DNA of 64,000 bases from Tupaia tana (Eukaryota > Chordata > Mammalia > Scandentia > Tupaiidae): assembly GCA_026018925.1 (NCBI GenBank), contig JAKSZU010000018.1, positions 31,620,452-31,684,451 of the forward strand. The letters are read 5' to 3'. Below, piece by piece: positions 43,590 through 54,225 of this stretch (positions are counted from its first letter, which is position 1; the number at the start of each line of letters is the position of its first letter). The notes beneath the pieces were generated by a model, which saw only the letters and a list, made by a program, of their open reading frames with translations, ran no database searches and had not been told where the DNA came from. Position numbers and translations under genes: made by a program.

Positions 43590-43862
43590 CTTTTTTTTTT
43601 TTTTTTTGGAGAAGTATTTGCTATAGGGCACGTGCACTCACCAGAAACCAGAAAGACAGAAAAAGACAGAGACAGAAAGCGAGAAATCACCCCACAGGGG
43701 GAATGGCCACACCGCAATCACTTCTCCTTCATTTTCCTCTCGGGATCTTGGGCACACAAGCACACGTGCCCGGCGTGAGTTTAAGCCACCGGGTCTGGGA
43801 TTCGAACCTCGGTCGACTACATGGGAGTCCAGTGACATGGTCATTATGCCAACTGCTGGTCC
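43590..43862 (-). mobile_element. tRNA-derived SINE, type A, nested in L1, perfect TSD
   Basis: A perfect 14-bp duplication ctacaatatgtgac (43576-43589 and 43863-43876). Poly(T), gtatttgctatagggcacgt, ggcgtgagtttaagccaccg, and the complement of a near-consensus B box (gattcgaacctcgg). Confidence 0.92.
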
Positions 43863-43937
43863 CTACAATATGTGACTTTTTGTTTCCAGCTGTTCTCTCA
43901 CTTGCAGAGATGAAGAGCCAAAGAATTAGAATTGAGG

Positions 43938-44165
43938 CTTGGGGTCCAGACTGGTGGTGCAGTCAGTGACCAGCTGGACAGTGGTACTAGCAGCCACATG
44001 GCTGAGTGTAGGTTCCAGTCCCTGGTCAGCTTGAGGATGGGCTGAGTTTGAGTGGACATGGCAGGCGTCCAAAGTCCTGGCAAGCTAGACAGTCAAGAAA
44101 GGAAGTCAAGGTGTGATGGAACCCTGTTGAGGGCTCTCCTCTCTCCCTTTCTTTCACGTGCACAT
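43938..44165 (+). mobile_element. tRNA-derived SINE, type C (old)
   Basis: ggggtccagactggtggtgc, cacatggctgagtgtaggtt, ggaaccctgttgagggctct then CT-rich sequence. The tail is weak. Confidence 0.5.
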
Positions 44166-44790
44166 GCGCTCAATCATGAGTGGAATAGATGAGCTTTGGG
44201 GATGAGGAAGTGACTGAAGCTTGCACACTGGAACTGGGATTCCAAAATGGGATAGAGGAATGTATACGTTAGGATCTTGGCAACAGTGAAAATGGATTCT
44301 TTCATGGCCCACTGAGTGGTCTGTGGTGACCTTAAAATTGAGCATCCGCTGAGTTGGAATGAGGGTGTGGGATGAGCTGTTTAAACTGGGGATACAGAAG
44401 AGGCACCATTAGGGGATCTGGGTGGTATGTTCATATTTCTTTGGGAAGGACTGGTCTCGACTCTACTCTCACGCGATTGTTGTTCGTCTTCTTGTGTTGC
44501 TGAATGTGTTTGCATTTTCCTCTCTGTGGTTTTTGAACCAAACCTGCAGTACTTTCGAATGTCTGTCTATTTTGAGCCATTTCTTTCTGAAGGCTGAGGT
44601 TTGGATGATATGAGTTCTTACTGAAAAAAAAACGTTGAAATCTTTCTGTTGCTTCTTAGTGAACATAGTTCATTTCCTTTGTGGAAGCTTCTGGTGCTTG
44701 CCTTTAGGAAGGTCCTCTGAGCCTGACCTCTTCTAATCTGGATGAGACGGTATGTTCAAGTCCAGTCATAGTGAGAATTCATTCATCTAT
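44166..44790. other. single-copy non-coding sequence
   Basis: No recognised element. The short plus frame at 44422-44613 is unsupported. Confidence 0.4.
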
Positions 44791-44800
44791 TGTTCTCCAT

Positions 44801-45019
44801 CTTTTTTTTTAAAAAAAGAATTATTTATTTGCTTCTATTTGGTTTTTTTAATTAATTAATTTTTTATCATCATAATCTTGTTCATATTACATTGAATTGC
44901 ATATAACTTTACAGTGATTACATTGCTTCTTCAAAAGGGAATGCCATGCATGTCAGTCAATACAGACATTAATCTCCCTACTTCATCATTGAATATCTTT
45001 TCATTGTTTTTCCCAATCA
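44801..45019 (-). mobile_element. short LINE-1-like insertion with TSD (minus strand)
   Basis: A 10-bp repeat tgttctccat flanks it (44791-44800 and 45020-45029). It starts with poly(T) and A/T-rich text (aattaattaattttttatca), as expected for a poly(A) tail and 3'UTR of a 5'-truncated L1 on the minus strand. L1 identity is inferred from structure. Confidence 0.55.
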
Positions 45020-45044
45020 TGTTCTCCATGTTCATATCTGTTTT

Positions 45045-45310
45045 CCTCTGTGTGACTTCAGTCTTTGGCAGGCAGAAACAATGGCCACCTGCCATTTTAG
45101 GCTGACCTTCTACCTCCTTATCTGTAACAACAGGAAGGGAGCATCACTGTCTCTATTGTTCCTGCAAAAGTCCCAGAATTCCATTTGATTGGCTCAGACA
45201 AGGCCACGTGTCCACTCATAAACCAATCACTGTGGTTCAGATTGGCCAGGCTTGTGTCACATGCTAGAGTTTGGGGCCTGAAAGTAGAGGAGGGCCAGTT
45301 CTCCAAAGGA
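45045..45310. mobile_element. old interspersed repeat, family not named
   Basis: ccatttgattggctcagaca, gccacgtgtccactcataaa, ccaatcactgtggttcagat and gattggccaggcttgtgtca follow the end of a mammalian repeat that I recognise by its CCAAT-rich order but cannot name. Confidence 0.4.
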
Positions 45311-46266
45311 AATTGAGGTGTCTTTAACAGAAGATTATGTAGATGCTGAGCAGGAAGAACAATTTACATCCACTACACATTTGGATATATTCATATACAA
45401 ATATGCACCCCTCCCTCCAGTAAAATGTGGTCAGAAGTTTTGGGGAGCTTGGAGAAGACCAAATTCTAACCATCTATCCAAATGCCAGTGCTATGGCCCT
45501 ACCCTGAGCCCACATCTGGTGATTCATCACAGATACTGGTTGCCTTTATGCCCTTCTTATGTAGCAGCCCTCAGCCTGCCCTATGGGCCACCTCAGAAAA
45601 TCACATCTCTCAACAGAGATGTCTCCTTTAGAGAAAACCAAGGTGACTTCAGAGCCTGATAGGGCAGATGCATCAGAAAAGAAACACAAGGCCTCAAAGG
45701 CTTTGGAAGAGAAATGGTCACATAGGCCACCAAACAAATAGTAGTTACTCCATGTGTCAGAGGATCAGGGATCCAGTTCTTTCTCTTCTCTGACTTCCCA
45801 TTTCTTGTCCCCTGTAAAGGAAGAGATCTACTCTCAGTGACAATCATTATTGGGTCCCAATGACTAACTCCTGAAATTGGCACCTTCGTTTACCATTTGG
45901 AAAATTACCTGTCTCCTTCAGAGGGGTAGCTTGGGTAGAATGACGAATTCAGGTCCTTAATCATACTGTATGGAAGCCAATGGGACAGATCAGTTCTTTT
46001 GCTTCCACTCTGCAACCTGGGACAGGCATGTGACCTAGGTGTGGCCCATCACATGCTCTCACAGGGACTTTGTTCATGGAACCAATGAAGCAAGGATGAA
46101 GACATGGGTGAACTTTCCTTACCCCCAGCTGAGATCTGCCTTATGACCAAGCCATTTCTACCATGATTCCATGGCTGTGATGCCTTCTCCCTAGGTTTCC
46201 TGAATGTCCCTGCCATCTCCAAGTCACTAATCACCCCTGCCCTGTCCAGGTCCTTGATGTCCTGCC
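45311..46266. other. single-copy non-coding sequence
   Basis: No recognised element. The 113-residue plus frame (45318-45659) overlaps minus frames and has no domain. Confidence 0.4.
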
Positions 46267-46275
46267 AGTACATTT

Positions 46276-46276
<1 letters not shown>

Positions 46277-46314
<38 letters not shown>

Positions 46315-46540
46315 TTTTAGAGATTTTGCTATAGGACTAGTGCACTCGCCAGAGACACAGAGAGAGACAAAGAGAGAGAAGGTGATAAATCACTTCCAGG
46401 GGTGGGGGGAAGCCACGCCATAGTCCCTTCTCCTCCATTCTCCTCTTGGGATTTCAAGCTGCCCTGCCCAAGACTTGAACCACAGTGGACCATGTGGAAG
46501 TATAGCACCTTAACCAGTATACCACCTGCTGGCCCCATCT
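46277..46540 (-). mobile_element. tRNA-derived SINE, type A (minus strand) with (TTTA)n tail
   Basis: A 10-bp duplication agtacatttt flanks it (46267-46276 and 46541-46550). The tail has become about ten TTTA units, followed by agagattttgctataggact. It ends accagtataccacctgctgg. Part of the body is deleted. Confidence 0.9.
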
Positions 46541-46550
46541 AGTACATTTT

Positions 46551-48094
46551 CCAATGCTCATCTGTCTAAGTTGCTTACAACCAAAAAAAACTAAACTAAT
46601 CACTGATGTACGATGGCTCTTTCAATTCCAAAGCCATCTGAGAGGAAAACTGTGATGGAGATCTTTCCAGAACACTCAAACCGTGTTCTGGTCTTTCTCT
46701 CTGGGCACACCATGAGATTGTACTTCCCAGGCTCATTTGTAGTTTGGTGAGACCATGTGGCTAAATTCTGGCTATTGGAAGCTGGACACTAAAGGAAGTA
46801 TGGCTTGTTCTAGTCCAGTTCATAGACCCTCAATGCAATTCTCCGTGGAAAGCACTCTGAGGTCCTTGAAGGAAGTCAGGTCAGGCCATGCAGGGAGTCT
46901 ACAATGAATGCTTGCATTGAGCACAGGGTCATCTTCATCCCCAACCCTGTCTCCCTTTCAGAACATGTGAGTGAGTATCAGTACTGCCTTGTCCTAAGCC
47001 ACAGAGACCTTGAGGCTTAGTTGTTGTAGCCACTGGTATTGTAAGCCCTAACTTCCATGGTAATTCTTCCAGGAAATTGTCTTATGCCTTCAAGTTGACA
47101 AAGAAGGCACCCATCAAAGATGAGGAGTGACCACCAGCTGCCGCGTCCCTTGTCAGCCAGAGGGGCGAGCTTCCCCTGTAACAAAGAAGAGGTTTGACGA
47201 GCAAAGAGCCTCAGCCTGAGGCAGACCACCCTGGGACCACTCTTTTATTGCTCCTTCAAGTAGAACCTCCACTTACATTAAGAGTGAAGTTTCATCAGGG
47301 ACCCAGGGATTTGGAAGTGACTTTCGGATGTTCTGGAGTCTTCCCTTCAGAGTTCACTGGTCTGGGCCCCTTTTCCCAGAGCACTTTGGGAAGATCCTTC
47401 CCTGAGTAGATGAGCAGATGTTGATTTGCATATATGCATGTTTCTGGCCTCTGATGAGATTACGAGGTGCATTTTTAATCAAAGCCTCCAGCGAGGCTGG
47501 GCCCTGGGAGGCAGACTCGAGTGGGAAGAGGAAATGTCACAGCAAAGAGGGTGTGGGTCTGGGAGAAAGAAACTCTCAGAGCCAAGCCTTGTTTATAAAA
47601 TTGGAGAGGGTTGGTGGGCCTCTGTGGTGGGGACGCCTACCCCTGCACCAGCTAGTTGTAAAATCTGGGGCGGGCCACATCTTTCTCTGAGTGCGTTTCC
47701 TCTACAGAGTGGAGGATCAGAATGCTGCTGGACTGTTAACTTTTCCCAGTTATTGCAAGGTGAAATAAAAAAAAAGTATGGACATTAAATGCTTTGCAAA
47801 TATGCTACCCTTATTATGCCTAATGGTTATAAGCAGGAGAGCCTACTGTTCCCAAAGAAGGGGCTGCAGATCTGAGGTCATGGGGTCTATCCTAAAGGGA
47901 AGAACCTTTTGTCTCCTGCCATGATGCCTAGCTTGAAAGCGGGTGCAGGATGGAACCCTTCTGGCAACCCTTCTGGTGAATGGCAGAGGCCTTCGTTTTA
48001 TTAAGAGGATGTTAAGAAATTATTCCAGGTGAAATCTGCTCTTAGAGTTACCTCATTCACAGAGCAGACTACACTGAACCCTTTAAGAAGGGTG
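46551..48094. other. mostly single-copy sequence, possible old LTR at left
   Basis: 46650-47040 may be an ancient LTR (cacaccatgagattgtactt, ctaagccacagagaccttga), unproven. The rest is unrecognised. It holds the POU-like motif pair at 47424-47439 and the 120-residue frame at 47426-47788, which lacks a domain. Confidence 0.4.
47424..47439. promoter_or_regulatory. candidate POU-factor site
   Basis: The octamer atttgcat (47424-47431) is followed after 2 bp by atgcat (47434-47439), an arrangement resembling palindromic POU-dimer sites. Inferred from the motif only. Confidence 0.25.
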
Positions 48095-48300
48095 AGTGTG
48101 TCTACAGGCATTCCTTGCACATATCAAGGGACCTCAGAGCCTTTGCATCGGCTTGACCCTCCGTCCAAAATGCTCTTCCCTTTGGTTTGATGCCCATTTT
48201 TATTCATGCCGCTGCTGGAATGTAGCCTCTGTGGAGTGCCCTTCCCTGACTAGCCTGGCTGTCATAGCTCTTCCTAGTCTCTTTTTCCTCTAGCCCAGGG
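48095..48300 (+). mobile_element. L2 LINE 3' fragment
   Basis: ctcagagcctttgcatcggc, aatgctcttccctttggttt and gagtgcccttccctgactag follow L2. Confidence 0.75.
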
Positions 48301-48450
48301 CTTCTCAGCTTTAGCATGATTGATCATTTGTACCAGATAATTCTTTGTTGTGGTTGTTCAACTGCATCACTCACCTCTACCTACTAGATGCCAATAGCAC
48401 CCATTCCCACCGCCAAAGCTTTTGGCAATCAAAAATATCTTCACATATTG

Positions 48451-48744
48451 GGACCAGAAGATGGCATAATGGTTACATCACTGGACTGCCACGTAGTCAA
48501 CCATGGCTCCAGTCCCAGACCCAACGGCTTAAAACTCACACTGGGTGCATGTGCCTGTGTGCCCAAAATCCCAAGGGGAGACTAGAGGAGAAGGGATTGC
48601 TATGTGGCCATCCCCCCCGGGGCTGACTTCTCACTTTCTGTCTATCTCTCTGTCTCTCTGGCAAGTGTACAAGCCCTATAGCAAAAATCTCTCTCTCTTA
48701 AAAAAATAAAAATAAAAATAAAAAAAATAAAAAATAAAAAATAA
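48451..48744 (+). mobile_element. tRNA-derived SINE, type A
   Basis: Head ggaccagaagatggcataat, B-box ggctccagtcccag, body agactagaggagaagggatt, tail ccctatagcaaaaatctctc and (A4-7T)n. Imperfect 17-bp repeats around atcttcaca-attg flank it (48434-48450, 48745-48761). Confidence 0.9.
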
Positions 48745-48854
48745 AGCATCTTCACGCATTGTTAAATGTGTCCTGAGGATGAAGGAGCAACCTTCCCAAC
48801 TGAGAACTATTGATCTAGCCTTTACTTTTCTCAACAGAACTGGGTGTATAGCCA

Positions 48855-48990
48855 TCTTCCCCATTGGACTGTGAGTTCTGCTCAAGCAGGGGCCCTCTCT
48901 GCCCTGCTCACTAGGGTGCTTCCAGGTCTAGAGTAGCACCTGGCATGTCTGGGAGTCCAGCAAATGCTTGCTAAATAAATAAGAGACAAG
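48855..48990 (+). mobile_element. L2 LINE extreme 3' end
   Basis: ggactgtgagttctgctcaa, tagagtagcacctggcatgt and caaatgcttgctaaataaat are the L2 3' terminus. Confidence 0.75.
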
Positions 48991-49097
48991 GAAAAAAGAA
49001 AAGAAAAGAAAATGCAGCAACTTTGGCCAGGGCATTGGATGATGTTGTGAAAGTCTGTGTGCACAAGTGTGTAAAACATGCAGAGGAACATATTCTT

Positions 49098-49364
49098 TTT
49101 TTTTTCTTTTTTTGGAGATGTTTTTGCTATAGGGTGTGTGCGCTCTCCAGAAAGACAGAGAGAGACAGAGAGACAGAAAGTGAGAAATCATCCCACAGCG
49201 GGGATGGCTACACCACAATCCCTTCTCCTCCATTCTCCTCTCGGGATCTTAGGCACGCACGCACACACGCCCGGCGTGAGTTTAAGCTGCTGGATCCGGA
49301 ACTCGAACTGTGGTCAACTACATGGGAGTCCAGCGACATAGCCATTATGCTAACTGTTGGTCCC
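49098..49364 (-). mobile_element. tRNA-derived SINE, type A (minus strand)
   Basis: gagatgtttttgctataggg to tatgctaactgttggtcccc. A 17-bp imperfect duplication beginning cagaggaa flanks it (49081-49097, 49365-49381; three differences). The CpG-rich part (gcacgcacgcacacacgccc) is kept. Confidence 0.88.
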
Positions 49365-49381
49365 CAGAGGAATGTATGCTT

Positions 49382-49719
49382 GTGGCAGCTGGTGTAAAAA
49401 GCCTTTTAGGGAGAGGCCAATGTCTGCCCAAAGAGCATAGTTCTGCAAATGTCCACTCTGGGTAGGGCACTCGGGGCCTATCAAGGCCGGCTTCCTCTTG
49501 GGCTTCTGAATAGGGAGGAAACTGCTCTACATGAGACAAGATACAGACCCTCTGCTGGTACCTGCCACACTGAGAATTGACGTTAATATGCATACTGTGG
49601 GATGAGAGGCCCTGCAAGACCCCATAGATCTCTGACCTTCATACCTTCTATCCTCTTCCTTGTACACTCATCCTCTGACACACTGGCCTTCTTGATATTC
49701 TTTGAATGTTCCAAATATA
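49382..49719. other. single-copy non-coding sequence
   Basis: Nothing recognised. Confidence 0.4.
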
Positions 49720-49994
49720 TCCTGCCTCAGGGACTTTGCACTTGCTGTCACCACTCCCTGAAACATTCTTACGCCAGTTATTTTCATGGCTTGCATCCTC
49801 CTCTTCTCCTCTGGATGTCTACTCTTCAGGGAGGTCTTTTTTGACCACCTATTATTTTTTTAATGCTTGTGTTGTCTGTCTCCTGCATAGGAGGGTCAAT
49901 TCCTTGAGGGCAGGGACTTTTGATGATTTGATTTTTGCTGCGTTTCTGGTGTCTAGATTAGCCTAGATTATTGCTTGGCACACTCCTGGTGCAC

Positions 49995-49995
<1 letters not shown>
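49720..49995 (+). mobile_element. L2 LINE 3' fragment
   Basis: gcctcagggactttgcactt, cttcagggaggtcttttttg, ccttgagggcagggactttt and attgcttggcacactcctgg in order. Confidence 0.85.

Positions 49996-49998
<3 letters not shown>

Positions 49999-50028
<30 letters not shown>
49999..50028. repeat. (GT)n microsatellite
   Basis: About 15 GT units at the end of the L2 fragment. Confidence 0.92.
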
Positions 50029-50441
50029 ATGCATACAGGTACATGTGTGTGACTTACTTCACACTGTAATAACAGGCCCTAAAGTAACTCCTTCCACACA
50101 ATAGAGTGGGTCCCCCAGGGCCAGCCCTGAGATTGAGTCAGATGAAAATGATTTATTAGAAAGGATTTTCAGGAACACCCTATGGGGGAATAGAGAAGTG
50201 AGACCAGGAAGAAAAGGAGGCCAAGAGAGGATACTTCCCATGTAAAGTCCTATGAGGAATACCTTGGGCTGGAGACAGCACAGGACACACATCAGAGTTG
50301 TTGCACTCAAGGCCAGGGGAGGTGAAGGTTTTTTTTTGTTTGTTTGTTTATAAGAACTATTTATTAATTTTATTTATCACTAATTTTATTATTTTTAAAC
50401 TTGATTACAGAGGGACAGAGAGGGAGAAAAAGCAAGCCATG
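50029..50441. other. single-copy non-coding sequence
   Basis: No recognised element. The right end is A/T-rich (tttgtttgtttgtttataag). Confidence 0.4.
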
Positions 50442-50533
50442 GAACCAGCAGATAGTACAATGGTTACATCGCTGGGCTCCCACATAGTCGACTACAGTTC
50501 GAGTCCCACACCTGGTGGGTTAAAACTCATGCT

Positions 50534-50571
<38 letters not shown>

Positions 50572-50742
50572 CGCCTGCCCAAAGTCCTAAGAGGAGGATG
50601 GAGAAGCGATTTCAGTGTGACCATCCCCCTGGGGGGTGATTTCTTGTTTTTGTCTCTCTGTCTCTCCAGTGAATACACACACCCTATAGCAAAAATCTCT
50701 CTCTAAAAAAAAAAAAAAAAAAAAAAAAAAGAAGAAGAAGAA
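50442..50742 (+). mobile_element. tRNA-derived SINE, type A with (TG)n expansion
   Basis: Head ggaaccagcagatagtacaa, B box gttcgagtcccac. The GTGTGCG element of the body has become about 16 TG units (50538-50570). Tail ccctatagcaaaaatctctc and about 26 A. Confidence 0.9.
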
Positions 50743-50834
50743 AGGGGCCAGCAGATGGCATGGTAGTTAAAGGTGCTGGATTCCCGCATGGCTGACTGAT
50801 GTTCAAGTCCTGGACCAGGCAGCTTGCTTTTTCA

Positions 50835-50870
<36 letters not shown>

Positions 50871-50942
50871 GTCCCTCACTGGTCAAATTAAAATAAATAC
50901 ATAAGTTAAATAAAATAATTCTTTAAAAAAGAAAGAAAGAAA
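50743..50942 (+). mobile_element. tRNA-derived SINE, type D, joined to type A
   Basis: ggggccagcagatggcatgg head, gatgttcaagtcctggacca, then straight into (TC)n and cactggtcaaattaaaataa. It lies in the A-rich tail of the preceding SINE. Confidence 0.8.
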
Positions 50943-51554
50943 CCTGCCAGGTCCAATGCCTCAACCACCATACCCCTGCCAGCCTCAAGGTGAAGTGTTT
51001 ATATTCTCCACCCATCAGCCTGTCCTAGAAGGATCTTCATGCCCAGGCACTCTGGTCCATTTTGCATTCAGGCAAAGCATGTTCTAGCAACCTGAGGGCA
51101 GCCTGGAGGAAGGACACAGGTCCTGGCTGCTGGAGGAGATGTATTCAGTGTGCAGCGAGATGGGAAAAGGATCTGGGCGTTTGTGCATGGAGCTCCGTGT
51201 GCTCTGTGTTAGCGGAATAACTACCCCGGCACAGCTCAAACTCAAAGCTAAAGAAACGACCTCAGTCCATGTTACCACAAACAACCCTTCCCCCTCCACA
51301 CTTCTCACTGCAACGAGGACACTAGGATTCACTGCGGGGTGTGGCGAAGGCTACATGAGTGGGCACGCGGTGTGCATCCACATCTCACCCTCGGAGGCTC
51401 AGGAAGAGCTGACCTCACTCACAGCTGGGTGTGCTTCCTTGTTCACCTGCTTTTGCACCCCGAGGTTGAGCCCGGGGACGCTGTCTTGGACCAGGCCTCA
51501 TTTTCATCTGTTTCCTCTGCTGCAATGCAAGTCAGTTTTACTTTTTTGCGTGGA
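50943..51554. other. single-copy non-coding sequence
   Basis: The 163-residue plus frame (51139-51630) runs into the SINE and lacks a domain. Not called. Confidence 0.4.
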
Positions 51555-51768
51555 GTTTATTTATTCATTTTCTAAGAGAGAGAGAAACAGGAACCCCCGA
51601 CAGGGTCTTCACACCGGAGTCCTCACTTGAGGCCTTGCAGCCAGTTGAGAGGGCGAATGAACCCGCCATGTTGAGATAGACACAGGAAGTGAACCTGGAG
51701 CCTTCCCACATGGCTCCCAGCATTGTGCAGCAGCACCCCTACTGCCTGTGCCACTGTGGTTGGGTCTC
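51555..51768 (-). mobile_element. tRNA-derived SINE, type C (minus strand)
   Basis: tttattcattttctaagaga, aggaacccccgacagggtct, gagccttcccacatggctcc and ctgcctgtgccactgtggtt. Confidence 0.7.
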
Positions 51769-52130
51769 AAGTAGTTTCTAACTTGTCTTCTTAGCCTTCC
51801 CTCCCCTGGAATGCCCTCCTTCCCCTTCTCAGCCTTGAAATCCCTTCCTCCACTGTCATGGGCCAGCTCGAATGTTGCTTCTCGCCTAAGTGAAACCTCC
51901 TGACTGCTGTTTCGCGGGGATTGTTCCAACAAATGCCCCGGAAGAGAATCCCCCACCCTTACCCCATCACCCTCAGCATCACGGCCCTGACCTGTGTCAT
52001 AGGAACTGCTCTGTAGGTCTCCCATGTAGACAGCAACTGTAGCTCTGTCTCTCTGGTACCTAGGCCTGCCAGGCGTCTGGCTTCTAGAACATATTTGGCC
52101 TGTCTTAATGAATAAAAAGGAGGAGGAAGA
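51769..52130 (+). mobile_element. L2 LINE 3' fragment
   Basis: ctggaatgccctccttcccc, ctcgaatgttgcttctcgcc, tagacagcaactgtagctct and gcctgtcttaatgaataaaa. The 255-residue minus frame at 51609-52376 is antisense to this and the type C SINE. Confidence 0.65.
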
Positions 52131-53285
52131 AGCAACCCTACTTAACCCTAAATCTGTCTCCATGACTTCTTCTTCCACACTACACGGACCTGGGGTTAAG
52201 TATTTGGAGACCTGCCTGGCTTTCAAAGTGTCTCCGGGGACCCTCCGTCCCAGGTTGGCCTTTCCCCCTATGATCTGCCCTGACCTTTCCCTGGTAACTA
52301 AGGCCTCAGTGACTTCTTTCCACATTGTTTTCTGCCCCAGAAACTTCTGGAGCTGGGTCAGACTCCGGTGCCCCAAGAGTTAACGGCCTCAACCTCAGCT
52401 CAAACTGCACATTGTTGAATGGATTTCTTGGGCCAGCCAGAGTGCCGGGGAGCTGGGGCGAGCTGGGTCGAGTGGAGGTTTATTTTTCTGCTGACTACCA
52501 GCTCCCAGTTGAGTATCTTTCCCAGGACAAATCTCCGGCCCCATTTTCCCTGGCTCTCTCTCCCTGTATAAAAACAACTTTATCTCTAAAGAGCAAATAA
52601 CACCCAGCGCTCATAACAGATGCCAAGAACTGTTTCTGTTTTGATTTTTGAAAATAAAAATTCAACTGTGTTCAATAAAATTCAGAAGCCGCTTCCCTCT
52701 GTGGAAATTAAAGGAATCCAAGACGCCCGAGAAGCCACCGACCTTCCTAATTAAAGCTGCAGCAACGGCGGGAATCCGCTTCCTGCAACCAGCTCGCTCT
52801 TGCTGAGCTGAGAACAAAGCCGGCCCCCATCAATATTTCATTTTCTCTTTTCTTCCACGATAACAATGCCGTGTGTTCTGAGTGCGCCCCCAAAAAAGAC
52901 ATGCAGAGCTATGTTAATTAGGGTTTAAATAATTGACGCCCCAGATCTCGCTGTGTTTCCGGAAGTGTGCAGCGTGGGCTCTTGGCTCAGCTCATAATTG
53001 CATCTATTCACGGTCATAGCCTCTGTCTGTCTGTCTGTCCTGTTTGAAAGGATGGGCATAGGGAACGCTCAGTCCCAGTTCCCAGAAACTAATCCCATCC
53101 CGAGGTTTTAGGTGGAGTTTTGCTATGAGGGGTAGCCTAGAGTTGGGAGAGGTGTGTAAACTTGGGGCCTATTCACAGGAGGTGAGCTTTGCACTTGGTC
53201 CTGACTGGGCCAGGGGTCAGGCCACGCCCAGGCCTCTGGCTCTTTTCTGGGCACACTCTTTAGATGCCTGGTATACAGGAGAGGC
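52131..53285. other. single-copy sequence with a candidate conserved element
   Basis: No repeats over about 1.1 kb. It includes the motif-rich stretch 52590-53050. Confidence 0.45.
52590..53050. promoter_or_regulatory. candidate conserved regulatory element
   Basis: Repeat-free with retained CpGs (caacggcgggaatccgc, gacgcccgagaagcc). Homeodomain-like taattaaa (52748-52755) and ttaatta (52914-52920) words and the ETS-type ccggaagtg (52959-52967). The mix of A/T-rich homeobox words and surviving CpGs is typical of developmental enhancers; conservation is untested. Confidence 0.35.
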
Positions 53286-53415
53286 AGGGTGAGTCATTTC
53301 TGAACAGATGAAAGAAGGAAGGAAGGGAGGAGAAGAAGAAAGAAAAGGAGAGGAAGGGGAGGGTGGTGGGGTGGAGAGGAAGGAGGGAGGGACAGATGGA
53401 TGGACAGATATGTCC
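53286..53415. repeat. purine-rich (GGAA)n tract
   Basis: agaaggaaggaagggaggag and similar, nearly all purine on the plus strand. Confidence 0.88.
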
Positions 53416-53533
53416 TGTCCATGGTGACCTATTCCTTTCTAAGCAGGAAAACAAACCTGGGGTAGATAGTCTCGCCACAGGCCCTCTTATGTGACTGGTA
53501 CCTCAGCTCCTTCTTCTGGAAACGACAATGAAT

Positions 53534-54014
53534 GGCTGGGTGGTGGCTCAATGGTAAGATGTGATGCTTGGGGTCAGCAGGTGGTATGATGGTTAAGGTA
53601 CTGGACTCCCACGTGGCTGACCATAGTTCAAATCCCAGACCTGAGGGCTTGAAAATCATGCCAGGCGCATGTGCATGCAAGCCTAAAATCCTGAGAAGAA
53701 AATGGAGAAGAGGTTGTGGCATGGCTATCCCCCCCAAGGGGTGTTTTCTTACTTTCCCTCTCACTGTCTATCTCTCAGTGAGTACACATGCCCTATGGCA
53801 AAAATCTTAGAGAAAAAAAAAAAAAAAAAAGACTTGATGCTCTGTGAGGCTGTCCTACATGGAAAGGTTCCAGGCACATGTGTGCCCACAATCCAGGGTT
53901 AACTGAAACTGGAGTGGATCATGATATCAGGACCCTGTTAGGGGTACTGTCTCTCTGTCTCTATCTCTGTATCTCTCACTCATGGAAGAAATTAGCAAAC
54001 TCAAAAAAAAAAAA
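53534..54014 (+). mobile_element. tRNA-derived SINE, type C, split by a type A SINE
   Basis: Head gggtggtggctcaatggtaa before the insertion; after it gatgctctgtgaggctgtcc, aggaccctgttaggggtact, a CT-rich run and tcactcatggaagaaattag plus poly(A). Confidence 0.75.
53569..53828 (+). mobile_element. tRNA-derived SINE, type A, nested in type C
   Basis: ggggtcagcaggtggtatga head, atagttcaaatcccagacct, aagaaaatggagaagaggtt, tail catgccctatggcaaaaatc. aagatgtgatgct (53556-53568) and aagacttgatgct (53829-53841) flank it. Confidence 0.88.
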
Positions 54015-54034
54015 ATGTATAGACCACAATGAGA

Positions 54035-54225
54035 GAAGCTGTGGGGTAGTGGTTAAGAGCATGAACTCTGGACCAGACTACCAAGATTTGAATCCCAGCT
54101 CTGCCACTTCCTAGCTCAACCTTGGCTTGACCTCCCTGTGCCTCAGTTTCCTCATCTGTAATATACAGATAATAGTATTACCTATCTCGAAGGGCTGTTG
54201 TGAACGTTATGTTGTGAGCATTAGA
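54035..54225 (+). mobile_element. MIR SINE, well preserved
   Basis: gtagtggttaagagcatgaa, ttgaatcccagctctgccac, cctgtgcctcagtttcctca and gaagggctgttgtgaacgtt in order. Confidence 0.92.

Larger units (their letters stand above)
42930..43890 (-). mobile_element. LINE-1 3' region (minus strand), interrupted by two SINEs
   Basis: tttttattgaagtatacttt, caggtagacaggcctgtgtg, tcactaatctttttgtcact, gaattcatataaatggaatt and gtttgttcctcattgctgta follow the antisense L1 3'UTR/ORF2 order. SINEs lie at 42972-43206 and 43590-43862. Confidence 0.75.

Noticed and set aside
46650..47040. Ancient LTR resemblance
   Set aside because: Only scattered phrases match; I could not fix the borders or family, so it is mentioned only inside the neighbouring entry.
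51609..52376. Longest reading frame in the window (255 codons, minus strand)
   Set aside because: It is antisense to a type C SINE and an L2 fragment, has no recognisable domain, and shows no splice or promoter context.
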